From positions 62,001 to 126,000 of the forward strand of contig NZ_JAGIYY010000006.1 in assembly GCF_017813335.1 (NCBI RefSeq): 64,000 bases of DNA. The letters are read 5' to 3'. Of the stretch, positions 43,019-51,762 are shown in pieces. The translations under genes and the position numbers were made by a program. The notes under the pieces are model-generated. The model searched no databases and was not told where the DNA came from. It saw only the letters and a program-made list of their open reading frames with translations. Source of the stretch: Tianweitania sediminis (lineage in GTDB: Bacteria; Pseudomonadota; Alphaproteobacteria; Rhizobiales; Rhizobiaceae). Numbering within the stretch: the first letter of the stretch is position 1; every line of letters starts with the position of its first letter.

Positions 43019-44595
43019 CCCTGCGGCGCCTGTTCTGCTCGGGCGCGCAGGCGCGCCTCCATCTCATGGCGCAGGATCTTGCCCGTGGTACTGCGGGGGA
43101 AATCCTCGAATGCGATGAAGTGGATGCCCTTCGGCCGCTTGTAGCCTGCGAGGGATGAGCGGCACATCTGCTCCACGATGTCCGCGGTCAGGCTGTCATC
43201 CTTGCGGGAAATAAACGCCACCGGAACTTCGCCCCAGCGATCGTCGCGCTGCCGAACCACAATCGCGTCGCTCACACGCGAATCTGCCAGCAGCACGCGC
43301 TCGATCTCGGCCGGATAGATGTTCTCGCCGCCCGACTTGATCATGTACTTTGCGCGATCAACGAAGTCGTAGCTGCCATCCGGGTTGCGCCGGAAAAGGT
43401 CGCCGAGCCGAAACCAACCATCGGCAAAGTCGCGGGCGTTCGTCTCGGCCGCATTCCAATAACCGGAAAAAACGGTGGGACCCCGGACGGCAACTTCGCC
43501 GGGCTCGCCATCGGGAACATCACGCCCTTCCGGATCCAGCAAGCGCAGATCACACAGCGCGCTTTTGCGCTTCGACAGGCTGGTTGGCATTTCACCGGCC
43601 GGAAGGAGGCGCGCCGAAGCCGGTGGCAGACCTGTTTCGGTGGAGCCAAAGCTGTTCAGGTAAGGCGCGTTTGTCAGCCGCGAAAGTTCAACGATGAGAT
43701 GATGCGGGACGAGGTCCGCCATGGCGCCCACCGCCCGAATGCTTTTCGGCCGCCGCCCGCTCGCGCGCAGGAGTTCCACGACCGGTTCGATGGAGCCCGG
43801 CATCAGCAGCATCCAGCCGAGGTCATGATTTTCCATGATGGACACGATGGTTTCCGCCTGAAAACCATCAACGACGTGCACCGTAGCGCCTGACATGAGG
43901 GCGCCGAGCACCTGATCGGTCGACCCCATGTGGAACATCGGAGCCCAGGCGATGAAGCCGTCGCTTTCGCGTGCATGCATGTCGACCCGCAGAACCATAT
44001 TGCGCGCGATCTCAGCCCGGTGGCTGATCAGCGCCCCCTTCGGCAATCCGGTGGTGCCGCTCGTATAAAGGATGACGAGACCGTCTTCCGGATCGACGTG
44101 AGGCAGGGGCTGCAGCGGCTCCGCATTGGCCAGCATAGGCTCGTAGCCGGACTCCAGCGTCAGCACCTGCCGAGTGTCCAAGGTGAGCCGGTCGATCGTT
44201 GATAGAAACCGCTCGGATGTGACCACCAGAATCGGATCCACCAGATCGATGCAGTGCTGCAACTCGCCTTCGGACAGGCGCCAGTTCTGGCACGCGATGA
44301 TGCAGCCGAGGCACGCTGCTGCCAGCTCCAGCTCCACATATTCCAAGCGATTTTCGGAAAGCAGCGCAACCCGGTCGCCTTGTTGAACGCCCTTGCTTTG
44401 CAGCGCTGACGCCAAGCGCAACACGCGCTCGTTAAGTTCTTCATAGGTCACGCGGCGGGAAACCGTCTGGATTGCAACGGCGTTGCGGTCGCGGCGAACG
44501 CAGGCTTGGAACAACTCGAAAACTGTCAGCCGTCCTGCTGCTTGAATGGCGCCGCGGCTGCCTTCAACGCCGCTGGTTTTCGCTGGTGCATGCAT
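43015..44595 (-). CDS. AMP-binding acyl-CoA ligase 2
   Basis: A 526-aa adenylate-forming ligase: LVILYTSGTTGLPKGALIS, LNSFGSTETGLPPASARL, FVDRAKYMIKSGGENIYP and the catalytic-lysine end FPRSTTGKILRHEMEARL. It activates an acid to its CoA ester. It is the last gene of a leftward operon with an enoyl-CoA hydratase and TetR2. Medium- or branched-chain acids are the most likely substrates from context only. Confidence 0.87.
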   Translation of the reverse strand: MHAPAKTSGVEGSRGAIQAAGRLTVFELFQACVRRDRNAVAIQTVSRRVTYEELNERVLRLASALQSKGVQQGDRVALLSENRLEYVELELAAACLGCIIACQNWRLSEGELQHCIDLVDPILVVTSERFLSTIDRLTLDTRQVLTLESGYEPMLANAEPLQPLPHVDPEDGLVILYTSGTTGLPKGALISHRAEIARNMVLRVDMHARESDGFIAWAPMFHMGSTDQVLGALMSGATVHVVDGFQAETIVSIMENHDLGWMLLMPGSIEPVVELLRASGRRPKSIRAVGAMADLVPHHLIVELSRLTNAPYLNSFGSTETGLPPASARLLPAGEMPTSLSKRKSALCDLRLLDPEGRDVPDGEPGEVAVRGPTVFSGYWNAAETNARDFADGWFRLGDLFRRNPDGSYDFVDRAKYMIKSGGENIYPAEIERVLLADSRVSDAIVVRQRDDRWGEVPVAFISRKDDSLTADIVEQMCRSSLAGYKRPKGIHFIAFEDFPRSTTGKILRHEMEARLRARAEQAPQG

Positions 44596-44630
44596 CCGGA
44601 AGCTCCTCTCTTCGGCGCAAGGTGTCGTGG

Positions 44631-45332
44631 TCAGCTTGTGGAGACGCTCAACCGTTCCAGGCGCTCCACCGCCTTTTCCAAGCGGGTTGTAAGATCCGCC
44701 CCGCTCTCAATCGGCTGCTGCTGCTGGAGTCCGCCAAACACGAGATCCACGATGGCGTCCGCAGTGGCGTCGGGATCGAAACTCCCTTCACCGCGGATAT
44801 AGGCCCAGGTGCGATGTTCCACGCATCCGTAGATCAGGTCGCGAACGAGACGCAGATCCGCATTCTCTCGCAGTTCGCCCTTCGCCATACCCTCCTTGAC
44901 GATATCGAGCGTGCGCCTTGTGTACTGCCGGTTCAGCTCGAAAACGGCCGTATGGCTGTAATCGCCACCCGTTCGCAGAAACTGAAACATGAGGTTGCAA
45001 AGAGCGGGCTCCTCATGGATCGTCTTGAGGTGCCGCCAGATCATGAAGCGCAAGCGGTTTCGCGTGCCATGAATGCCCGATAGCTGCTGATCGTAATCAG
45101 CCAGCATGGATTCATACCAGTCTTCGATCACCTTGACGAGCAGATCACGCTTGTTGTCGAAGTAGCGGTAGATGCTGCCTTCCACGACATTCGCGCGTTC
45201 GGCGATCTCCGAAAGCGGGGCGTCTTCGTAGCCCTTGCTTCGAAACACATCGCGTGCGGCCGCCATGATGTCGGAAACCCGCCGTTCCCTCGATAAACGG
45301 AAGACCTGTCGTCGCGCGGTCGCGTTGCTCAT
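44631..45332 (-). CDS. TetR-family transcriptional regulator 2
   Basis: A 233-aa TetR regulator. The HTH lies at about residues 15-65: VSDIMAAARDVFRSKGYED, IAERANVVEGSIYRYFDNKR. The helical C-terminal domain is the ligand sensor. It overlaps the hydratase stop by ATGA and precedes the ligase gene by 35 bp, so it is autoregulated with them. It is the most natural candidate to bind the ATGAANNNNNTTCAT palindromes, one of which lies at 46201 in its own control region. Confidence 0.87.
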   Translation of the reverse strand: MSNATARRQVFRLSRERRVSDIMAAARDVFRSKGYEDAPLSEIAERANVVEGSIYRYFDNKRDLLVKVIEDWYESMLADYDQQLSGIHGTRNRLRFMIWRHLKTIHEEPALCNLMFQFLRTGGDYSHTAVFELNRQYTRRTLDIVKEGMAKGELRENADLRLVRDLIYGCVEHRTWAYIRGEGSFDPDATADAIVDLVFGGLQQQQPIESGADLTTRLEKAVERLERLSVSTS

Positions 45333-46147
45333 TTCGACTCCAGCCGGAAATCTGGTTTTCGCTTCTGCGTAAAGGCAGACATTCCTTCCCACCACTCCGG
45401 ACCCGAAGCGGCGACGGCCACCGCGTCGAGCGCGATCCGGTCCGCTTCTTCCGCCGTGGCTGTCTCGCAGCGGTAAAGAGAGCGCTTCGTTTCCGCAACA
45501 GATATCGGACTGCAAAGAAGAAAGCGGCGCGCGAACGCCACGGCGGCGTCCGCAAGTTGATCGGCTTCATGCACGGCATAGACGAGACCTGTCTCCTGCG
45601 CCTGCGGGGCGGTGAGTTGATCCCCGAGCAGGGCGATTTCCAAAGCCTTTGTGCGCCCGACGATCCGCGACAGGAGCTGCACGCCGCCGGCGCCGGCCAA
45701 TGCGCCGAGACGCGTTTCGGTCAACCCGATCTTTGCTTCGCTCGCCATCAGCCGGAAATCACAGTTGAGCGCGAGTTCACAGCCGCCGCCAAAAGCGAAC
45801 CCATTGATCGCAGCGATCGTGGGAAAGGGCGCGTCCCTCAGTTGTGCGAACACACGGATGATCGGCGCCACGTAGTCGTCGCGGATCGCAACCGGATTGC
45901 GAAAGAAGGGTGAGGTCTCATCCGTGAAGTACTTGATGTGGGCTCCGCCGCAAAAAGCCCGGCCTTCGCCCGTGACAATCAGGACCCGTGTTTTTGCCGC
46001 CCTTAGCTGGGAAAGAGCGGACCCGAACTCCTCCAGCAGCTCCATAGTAAGCGTGTTCATGGCTGAGCCCCGGCACAGCGTGACCCGCGCAATGCCTTCG
46101 GCCGGCCAGTCGAGGCGAATGGCGCCCTTGTCCGTCGGCTCAATCAT
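45329..46147 (-). CDS. Enoyl-CoA hydratase/isomerase family protein 2
   Basis: A 272-aa crotonase. Oxyanion-hole segments are AFCGGAHIKYF and NGFAFGGGCELALNCDFRLM; EAKIGLTETRLGALAGAGG contains the catalytic acid region. I start at MIEPTDKGAIRLDW; upstream in-frame residues reach into the divergent promoter region. It is the first gene of the ech-tetR2-ligase operon, consistent with autoregulated beta-oxidation. Confidence 0.85.
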   Translation of the reverse strand: MIEPTDKGAIRLDWPAEGIARVTLCRGSAMNTLTMELLEEFGSALSQLRAAKTRVLIVTGEGRAFCGGAHIKYFTDETSPFFRNPVAIRDDYVAPIIRVFAQLRDAPFPTIAAINGFAFGGGCELALNCDFRLMASEAKIGLTETRLGALAGAGGVQLLSRIVGRTKALEIALLGDQLTAPQAQETGLVYAVHEADQLADAAVAFARRFLLCSPISVAETKRSLYRCETATAEEADRIALDAVAVAASGPEWWEGMSAFTQKRKPDFRLESK

Positions 46148-46173
46148 GCCTCGATATCCGGCCAAAAATCCGT

Positions 46174-46215
46174 TTGACAAACGTTGCCCCTCCACTCTTA
46201 ATGAACAGCATTCAT
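46174..46215 (+). promoter_or_regulatory. Promoter of the Liv-type operon with TetR-type palindrome
   Basis: TTGACA (46174-46179), 17 bp, CTTAAT (46197-46202). Palindrome ATGAACAGCATTCAT (46201-46215) begins at the end of the -10. The 255-bp gap between ech2 and the ATPase gene has no other gene. The arrangement mirrors the promoter at 36073. Confidence 0.55.
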
Positions 46216-46402
46216 CATTTTGCTGCACCGAGCAAGCGTATTTGCCAGGTACCGCAAACGTCAGGGAGGACGAAGGTGAAGCGGGGAAGGAGGAGCGCGG
46301 ATTGAGCATGGTCGCAGCCGATATGTGCCGTCGCTTCCTGGTCACAGGGAAGGATGCAGCTACTTTGATAAGCGCCGCTCATTTGCAAGAGACCGGCTTC
46401 TC

Positions 46403-47191
46403 ATGCTTGCGTTGAACAACCTGCAGATCCTGTATGACCGTGCGATCGAAGCCGTTCGCGACGTCTCGTTACAGGTGCCGGCCGGTTCCATCGTCGCTCT
46501 CCTGGGTTCCAACGGCGCAGGAAAATCCACCATCCTGAAGGCGGTGTCGGGCGTCCTTTACCAAGAGGATGGTGAGATCGTGAGCGGGACCATACAGTTG
46601 GACGGAGCCGCCCTGGCCGGATCGTCTCCGCGCGCCATCGTTCAGAAAGGCGTCGTTCAGGTTCCGGAGGGAAGGGCACTTTTCGGCACTCTGTCGGTGG
46701 AAGAAAACCTCCTGATGGGCGGGTTCACGCGATCAAGATCAGAAAGCGCTGCCGGCTTGGAGCGCGTTTACGCGATGTTTCCGAGGGTCAAGGAGCGCCG
46801 CAGCCAGGTATCCGGATATCTCTCCGGCGGTGAACAGCAGATGGTTGCGATCGGTCGCGCCTTGATGGGCGACCCGAAGCTCCTGATGCTCGATGAGCCT
46901 TCGCTCGGCCTTGCGCCGCAGATCGTGGAAACGATTTTCGATGCCATCATATCCTTGAACAAGGACAGCGGCCTCACGGTTCTGCTTGTCGAGCAGAACG
47001 CCCAACTCGCGCTGCAAACAGCGGCCTATGGCTACATCATCGAGAATGGTCGTATTGTGCTCGACGGTCCGGCCGAAAAGCTGCGCGCCAACGACGACGT
47101 CCAGGAATTCTACCTCGGTTTCTCGGGCGGTGAGCGCAAAAGCATGCGCGACGTCAAACATTACAAGCGCCGCAAACGGTGGCTTTCATGA
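46403..47191 (+). CDS. livF: Liv-type ABC transporter ATP-binding protein LivF-like
   Basis: A 262-aa ATPase: Walker A LLGSNGAGKSTILKA, signature YLSGGEQQMVAIGRAL, Walker B LLMLDEPSLGLAP, H-loop nearby. The LivF type is indicated by length and by EGRALFGTLSVEENL. It overlaps livG by ATGA. I start at MLALNNLQILY; an upstream ATG at 46325 lacks conserved residues. Confidence 0.9.
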   Translation: MLALNNLQILYDRAIEAVRDVSLQVPAGSIVALLGSNGAGKSTILKAVSGVLYQEDGEIVSGTIQLDGAALAGSSPRAIVQKGVVQVPEGRALFGTLSVEENLLMGGFTRSRSESAAGLERVYAMFPRVKERRSQVSGYLSGGEQQMVAIGRALMGDPKLLMLDEPSLGLAPQIVETIFDAIISLNKDSGLTVLLVEQNAQLALQTAAYGYIIENGRIVLDGPAEKLRANDDVQEFYLGFSGGERKSMRDVKHYKRRKRWLS

Positions 47192-47964
47192 GCGACCTCC
47201 TGCAACTCCAAGGTGTTACAAAGCGGTTCGGCGGCTTGACCGCGGTGAACGACGTCAGCTTGTCTGTGCGGGAAGGGCAGATTTATAGCCTGATCGGACC
47301 CAACGGCGCAGGCAAGACCACGCTGTTCAACCTGATCAGCGCAGTTTTCCGCCCAACCTCGGGAAGCATCCTGTTTCAGGGACAGGATCTTACCCGTATG
47401 CCCACGCATGCCCTCGCACGGCTGGGGATTGCACGCACGTTCCAGAACCTGGCGGTGTTCAAGCACGAGACGGTGGTGAACAACCTGCTGGTCGGCATGC
47501 ACTCGCATTTGCGCTCCGATCCGTTTTCTTCGGCTTTGTTCTGGGGCCGCACGCGGCGGGAAGAACTGCGCGCCCGTGATCGCGTGGAGGAAATCATCGA
47601 TTTTCTTGAGATCGAGGATATCCGCGACCACCCGGTCGGCACCTTGTCTTACGGGCAGCAAAAGCGTGTGGAACTTGGCCGCGCCCTGGCGATCTCCCCC
47701 AAACTCCTCCTGCTGGACGAGATGGTGTCGGGCATGAACCAGGAGGAGCGCGAGGACATCGCCCGCTTTATTCTCGACCTGAAGGATGAACTCGGCATGA
47801 CCGTTTTCATGGTTGAACACGACATGGGGATCGTCATGGACATCTCCGATCGTGTTTGCGTGGTCAACTACGGCAGCAAGATCGCCGAAGGAACGCCATC
47901 CGAGATCGCGCAGAACCCGGCCGTCGTCGAAGCTTATCTTGGCACCAAGCGGAGCGCGGCATGA
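47188..47964 (+). CDS. livG: Liv-type ABC transporter ATP-binding protein LivG-like
   Basis: A 258-aa ATPase: KRFGGLTAVNDVSLSVREGQ, Walker A LIGPNGAGKTTLFNLI, signature TLSYGQQKRVELGRAL, Walker B LLLLDEMVSGMN (Met-Val in place of Pro-Ala after Glu). It pairs with LivF and overlaps the ligase gene by ATGA. Confidence 0.9.
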   Translation: MSDLLQLQGVTKRFGGLTAVNDVSLSVREGQIYSLIGPNGAGKTTLFNLISAVFRPTSGSILFQGQDLTRMPTHALARLGIARTFQNLAVFKHETVVNNLLVGMHSHLRSDPFSSALFWGRTRREELRARDRVEEIIDFLEIEDIRDHPVGTLSYGQQKRVELGRALAISPKLLLLDEMVSGMNQEEREDIARFILDLKDELGMTVFMVEHDMGIVMDISDRVCVVNYGSKIAEGTPSEIAQNPAVVEAYLGTKRSAA

Positions 47965-49805
47965 CGGCTCGGCTCAACATAAGCGGCCTCACGATGCCGC
48001 AGGTGCTGAAACACCACGCCGACACGCAGGGCTCGGCGCTCGCCCTGAGGGAAAAGGCGCGAGGCCTTTGGCGCCGCTACAGCTGGCGCGACTACTACGC
48101 GAATGCCCGGTTGGCTGCCATCGGTCTGCTCACGCTTGGATTTCAGCCGGGCGACCGCTTGGCCGTCGCGGGTGATAACTCGCCACAATGGCTCTTTGCC
48201 GACCTCGGAGCGCAGATGATCGGAGGTGCCTGCCTTGGCATTTACCCGACAAACCCTTGGCCTGAACTCCAGTACATCGTCCGCCATTCGCGTGCGCGTG
48301 TCATCATCTGCGGCGATCAGGAACAAACGGACAAGGTTCTCGAGGCGCAGGCCAATGGCGAAGGTCTGCCGGACCTGCAAACGATCATCTGCGTCGACAC
48401 GAAAGGCATGCGCCACTACGACCGATCAGGTCTCATGTCGTTCGACGATCTTCTGGCGCTCGGCCGCGACCATGAGGAGGAACTCGGTCAGGTGGTCGAT
48501 CAGGCGCTGGCGTCGGGTAATCCTGACGACGTCGCCATCATCGTCTACACATCTGGAACGACGGGCATGCCCAAGGGCGCCATGCTCACGCACCGCAACA
48601 TGCTCCATTCCGCTGCGGAGGTCGTCTCCATTCATGCGCTGACGCGGGACAGCTATTCGGTGCTTTGCTATCTGCCACTTTGCCATGTCGCGGAGCGCAG
48701 CTTTTCCACCGAGATGCAGCTTGTCACAGGCTGTGTCGTCTCCTTCGCGGAGTCGGTCGATACCGTGGTGCCCAATCTCCGGGAGATCGCGCCGAAAGGC
48801 TTTCTCGGAGTGCCCCGCATTTGGGAAAAGATGCAGCAAAGCGTTCTTTACAGGGTCAAGGATACGACGCCCTTCCAGCGCCGGGTCTTCGAAACATGCC
48901 TGCAGCGCGGGCGGCCCATTGCCGAGCGCCGCCTGGCGAACGGCGGGGCGTTTGCCAGCACGGGCGACCGCCTCCAGTTTGCGCTTCTGTCGCTGATTTG
49001 CTTCCGCAGCATCCGCTCGTTTCTCGGCATCAACAGGGTGCGCAATGCGTTTTGTGGCGGGGCGACAGTTTCGCCGGAAGTGCTGTTGTTTTTCTGGATC
49101 CTGGGCGTGCCACTTTACCAGATCTACGGCATGACGGAGAGTGCGGGCGTGTCCCACACGCAGCGGCCCGGCTCCACCACGCTTGGACGATCCGGACCGT
49201 TGATTGCAGGCCTGGAACAGAAGGTTGCCGCAGACGGCGAACTTCTGCTGAAAGGCACCAGCGTCTTCAAGGGATACCTTTTCGACGAAGGCGCCAGCGC
49301 GCGCGCCTTCACCGATGGTTGGCTCCACACGGGCGACATCGTCGAGATCGAGCCGACCGGTGAAGCCCATGTTCTGGACCGGAAAAAGGACATCCTGATC
49401 ACTTCGGGTGGCAAAAACATCACGCCATCCCTGATCGAAAACGCGCTCAAGGACTCGCCATTTATTCGCGAAGCCATTCTGCTCGGTGACGGGCGCAATT
49501 TCCTTTCGGCGTTGATCCAGATCGACCTCGAAACAACGGGGAAGTGGGCCCAGCTCGCCAATATCCAATACACGACCTACCGGACGCTCGCGCAAAACGA
49601 TCAGGTCCGCAGCCTGATCGAGGGCGAGGTCAAGCGGGTAAATGACAAGTTCGCCCGGGTCGAGAACGTCCGGAAATTCGTGATCCTGGAAAAGGAACTC
49701 GACCACGACGACGGTGAACTCACCGCCACGATGAAAGTGCGCCGCCGCATCATCGAAGACAAATTTCGCACCGAAATCCAGTCGATCTATGGAGATGCAG
49801 CCTGA
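47961..49805 (+). CDS. Long-chain-type acyl-CoA synthetase (ligase 3) inside the Liv operon
   Basis: A 614-aa AMP-binding ligase of the FadD/long-chain AMP-dependent type. Motifs: IIVYTSGTTGMPKGAMLTHR, QIYGMTESAGVSHTQ, WLHTGDIVEIEPTGEAHVLD and DRKKDILITSGGKNITPSLI. It lies between livG and livH, overlapping both, an order seen where a Liv-type transporter feeds a hydrophobic carboxylic acid to immediate activation. The substrate is therefore an organic acid rather than leucine. Confidence 0.88.
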   Translation: MTARLNISGLTMPQVLKHHADTQGSALALREKARGLWRRYSWRDYYANARLAAIGLLTLGFQPGDRLAVAGDNSPQWLFADLGAQMIGGACLGIYPTNPWPELQYIVRHSRARVIICGDQEQTDKVLEAQANGEGLPDLQTIICVDTKGMRHYDRSGLMSFDDLLALGRDHEEELGQVVDQALASGNPDDVAIIVYTSGTTGMPKGAMLTHRNMLHSAAEVVSIHALTRDSYSVLCYLPLCHVAERSFSTEMQLVTGCVVSFAESVDTVVPNLREIAPKGFLGVPRIWEKMQQSVLYRVKDTTPFQRRVFETCLQRGRPIAERRLANGGAFASTGDRLQFALLSLICFRSIRSFLGINRVRNAFCGGATVSPEVLLFFWILGVPLYQIYGMTESAGVSHTQRPGSTTLGRSGPLIAGLEQKVAADGELLLKGTSVFKGYLFDEGASARAFTDGWLHTGDIVEIEPTGEAHVLDRKKDILITSGGKNITPSLIENALKDSPFIREAILLGDGRNFLSALIQIDLETTGKWAQLANIQYTTYRTLAQNDQVRSLIEGEVKRVNDKFARVENVRKFVILEKELDHDDGELTATMKVRRRIIEDKFRTEIQSIYGDAA

Positions 49806-50677
49806 TGGATTTCCTGCTTCTCCTGATTTCCACAGGTCTTGTTTCCGGCGCAGCCTACGGGCTCATCGCGATGGGCTTCGCCCTGATCTTCAAGTCGACC
49901 GGCGTTGTGAACTTTGCCCAAGGCGAGCTCGTGATGCTGACCGCCTACATCTCCTTCACGATCTACTCGACCTTCGAGCTTTCCTTCTTTCCGTTGATGC
50001 TGGTGACGATCCCGATTTCCATGCTGATAGGCCTGGTTCTGGAACGCGTGTTCATCCGGCCGATGCTGGGCGAGCCAGTGTTCGCGATCGTCATGGTCAC
50101 GGTGGGGCTCGCCGTGATCCTGCGCGGCATCACCATCATGATCTGGGGCCCGGATCCCTTCAACTTCACCGCCGGGCTCAGCACGAATGTCGTTTATCTA
50201 GGATCGATCCCCTTTTATCCGGCGCAGCTTTATCTGATTGCGGCGCTCGGGGTCATGACCCTGCTTGGCTGGGCGTTCCTTCGCTTCACCCGCATGGGAA
50301 TCGCCATGCGCGCGGTTGCCGCCAACGAAACGGCTGCGCTTCTCGTCGGCATCAGTGTCAGCCGCATCCATGCAGTGGCCTGGATGCTTTCGGCCGCCAT
50401 TGCTTCAGTGGCGGGTGTGCTTTTCGCGGCGAACTACAAGCTGGCACCCGACCTCTGGTTCCAGGGACTGAAATCCTTCCCGGCCGTGATCCTCGGCGGC
50501 ATGGATTCCGTGATCGGTTCGGCCATGGCAGGGCTCATCATCGGGGTCATCGAGAACCTGTTCCAGGGCTATATCGGGCAGGGCCTGCGTGAGATTTCCG
50601 GCTTCATCGTTATCATCATCGTCCTGATGGTCCGGCCCTACGGATTGTTCGGCAGCAAGGACATCGAGCGGGTCTGA
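49805..50677 (+). CDS. livH: Liv-type ABC transporter permease LivH-like
   Basis: A 290-aa permease with about eight hydrophobic segments: SGAAYGLIAMGFALIFKSTG at the N-terminus, VNFAQGELVML and AVILGGMDSVIGSAMAGLII. It couples to LivM and the LivF/LivG ATPases. Overlaps both neighbours by 1 bp. Confidence 0.92.
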   Translation: MDFLLLLISTGLVSGAAYGLIAMGFALIFKSTGVVNFAQGELVMLTAYISFTIYSTFELSFFPLMLVTIPISMLIGLVLERVFIRPMLGEPVFAIVMVTVGLAVILRGITIMIWGPDPFNFTAGLSTNVVYLGSIPFYPAQLYLIAALGVMTLLGWAFLRFTRMGIAMRAVAANETAALLVGISVSRIHAVAWMLSAAIASVAGVLFAANYKLAPDLWFQGLKSFPAVILGGMDSVIGSAMAGLIIGVIENLFQGYIGQGLREISGFIVIIIVLMVRPYGLFGSKDIERV

Positions 50678-51723
50678 TGCGGACAGGACATTTCAAGGAA
50701 GCCACCGGCCAACTGGTGGCGCTCAGCGACAGCAGAGTGGTCTGGTTCTTCGTTGCCCTGCTTTTGGCAGCATGCGTGGCAGCTCCGTTTCTGCTCGGCA
50801 ACTATCAGGTGACGCTGATGGTCTCCGCACTGATTGCGGTGATCGGCGCAGTGGGGCTGAATATGCTCACCGGCACCACCGGGCTGATTTCGCTGGGGCA
50901 GGCCGGTTTCCTTGCGGTGGGGGCCTACACCAACGCCATCCTGATGATGGACTACGGCTGGCCCGTTTGGCTGTCGTTGCCGGCCGGGGGCTTAGTCGCA
51001 GCCTTGATCAGCATTCTGGTGGGCGTCCCCTCCTTGCGGCTGAAGGGCCTCTACCTCGCCATCACGACTCTCGCCTTCGCGTTCATCATCAACCACATCA
51101 TCCTGTATGCCGAGCCGCTGACGCATGGACCCAACGGCATTTTCGTGTCGGGGGCGAAGGTGCTCGGCGTGGATCTCCAGCGCGGCAAGGCGCTCTATTA
51201 CCTGACGCTTGGCACGACTGTTCTCGTGGTGCTGGCGGCTCTCAACATCCAGCGCTCGCGGGTCGGCCGCGCCTGGATGGCAATTCGCGATCACGATATT
51301 GCGGCGCGTGTGATGGGAGTCGACCTCGTGCGCTACAAGTTGCTTGCCTTCATGGTGAGCTCCTTCATCGTCGGGATCGCCGGTGGCCTGATCTCGTTGC
51401 AGATCCGCTTCGTGAACATCGATGTCTTTGCCCTGATCTTGTCCATTGAAGCCTTGGCGATCATCATTCTGGGTGGTTTGGGATCCATTGCAGGGGCCGT
51501 GCTCGGCGCCTTGTTCCTGTCGTTCCTGCCGGAAGTGATCAGGCTCTTTTTCGAGACTTTCGCAGACTCAAGCTCGAACTTCTACACGTCCTATGTCTAC
51601 GAGATCCGCGGCATAGCCTACGGGGTCGTGATCGTTGCCTTCCTGCGGCTGAAGCCTGAGGGCCTCATCGGTCTTTGGCGTGACATCCGCAAGTACTGGA
51701 GCAATTGGCCGCTCGCCTATTAA
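50677..51723 (+). CDS. livM: Liv-type ABC transporter permease LivM-like
   Basis: A 348-aa permease with about ten hydrophobic segments. LivM features are TGTTGLISLGQAGFLAVGAY, VGVPSLRLKGLYLAITTLAF and ILGGLGSIAGAVLGALFLSF. The binding-protein gene follows 39 bp later. Confidence 0.92.
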   Translation: MRTGHFKEATGQLVALSDSRVVWFFVALLLAACVAAPFLLGNYQVTLMVSALIAVIGAVGLNMLTGTTGLISLGQAGFLAVGAYTNAILMMDYGWPVWLSLPAGGLVAALISILVGVPSLRLKGLYLAITTLAFAFIINHIILYAEPLTHGPNGIFVSGAKVLGVDLQRGKALYYLTLGTTVLVVLAALNIQRSRVGRAWMAIRDHDIAARVMGVDLVRYKLLAFMVSSFIVGIAGGLISLQIRFVNIDVFALILSIEALAIIILGGLGSIAGAVLGALFLSFLPEVIRLFFETFADSSSNFYTSYVYEIRGIAYGVVIVAFLRLKPEGLIGLWRDIRKYWSNWPLAY

Positions 51724-51762
51724 CCGGCTGAGAACCGGGGCGAGCTTTTCGGGAGGAGAACC

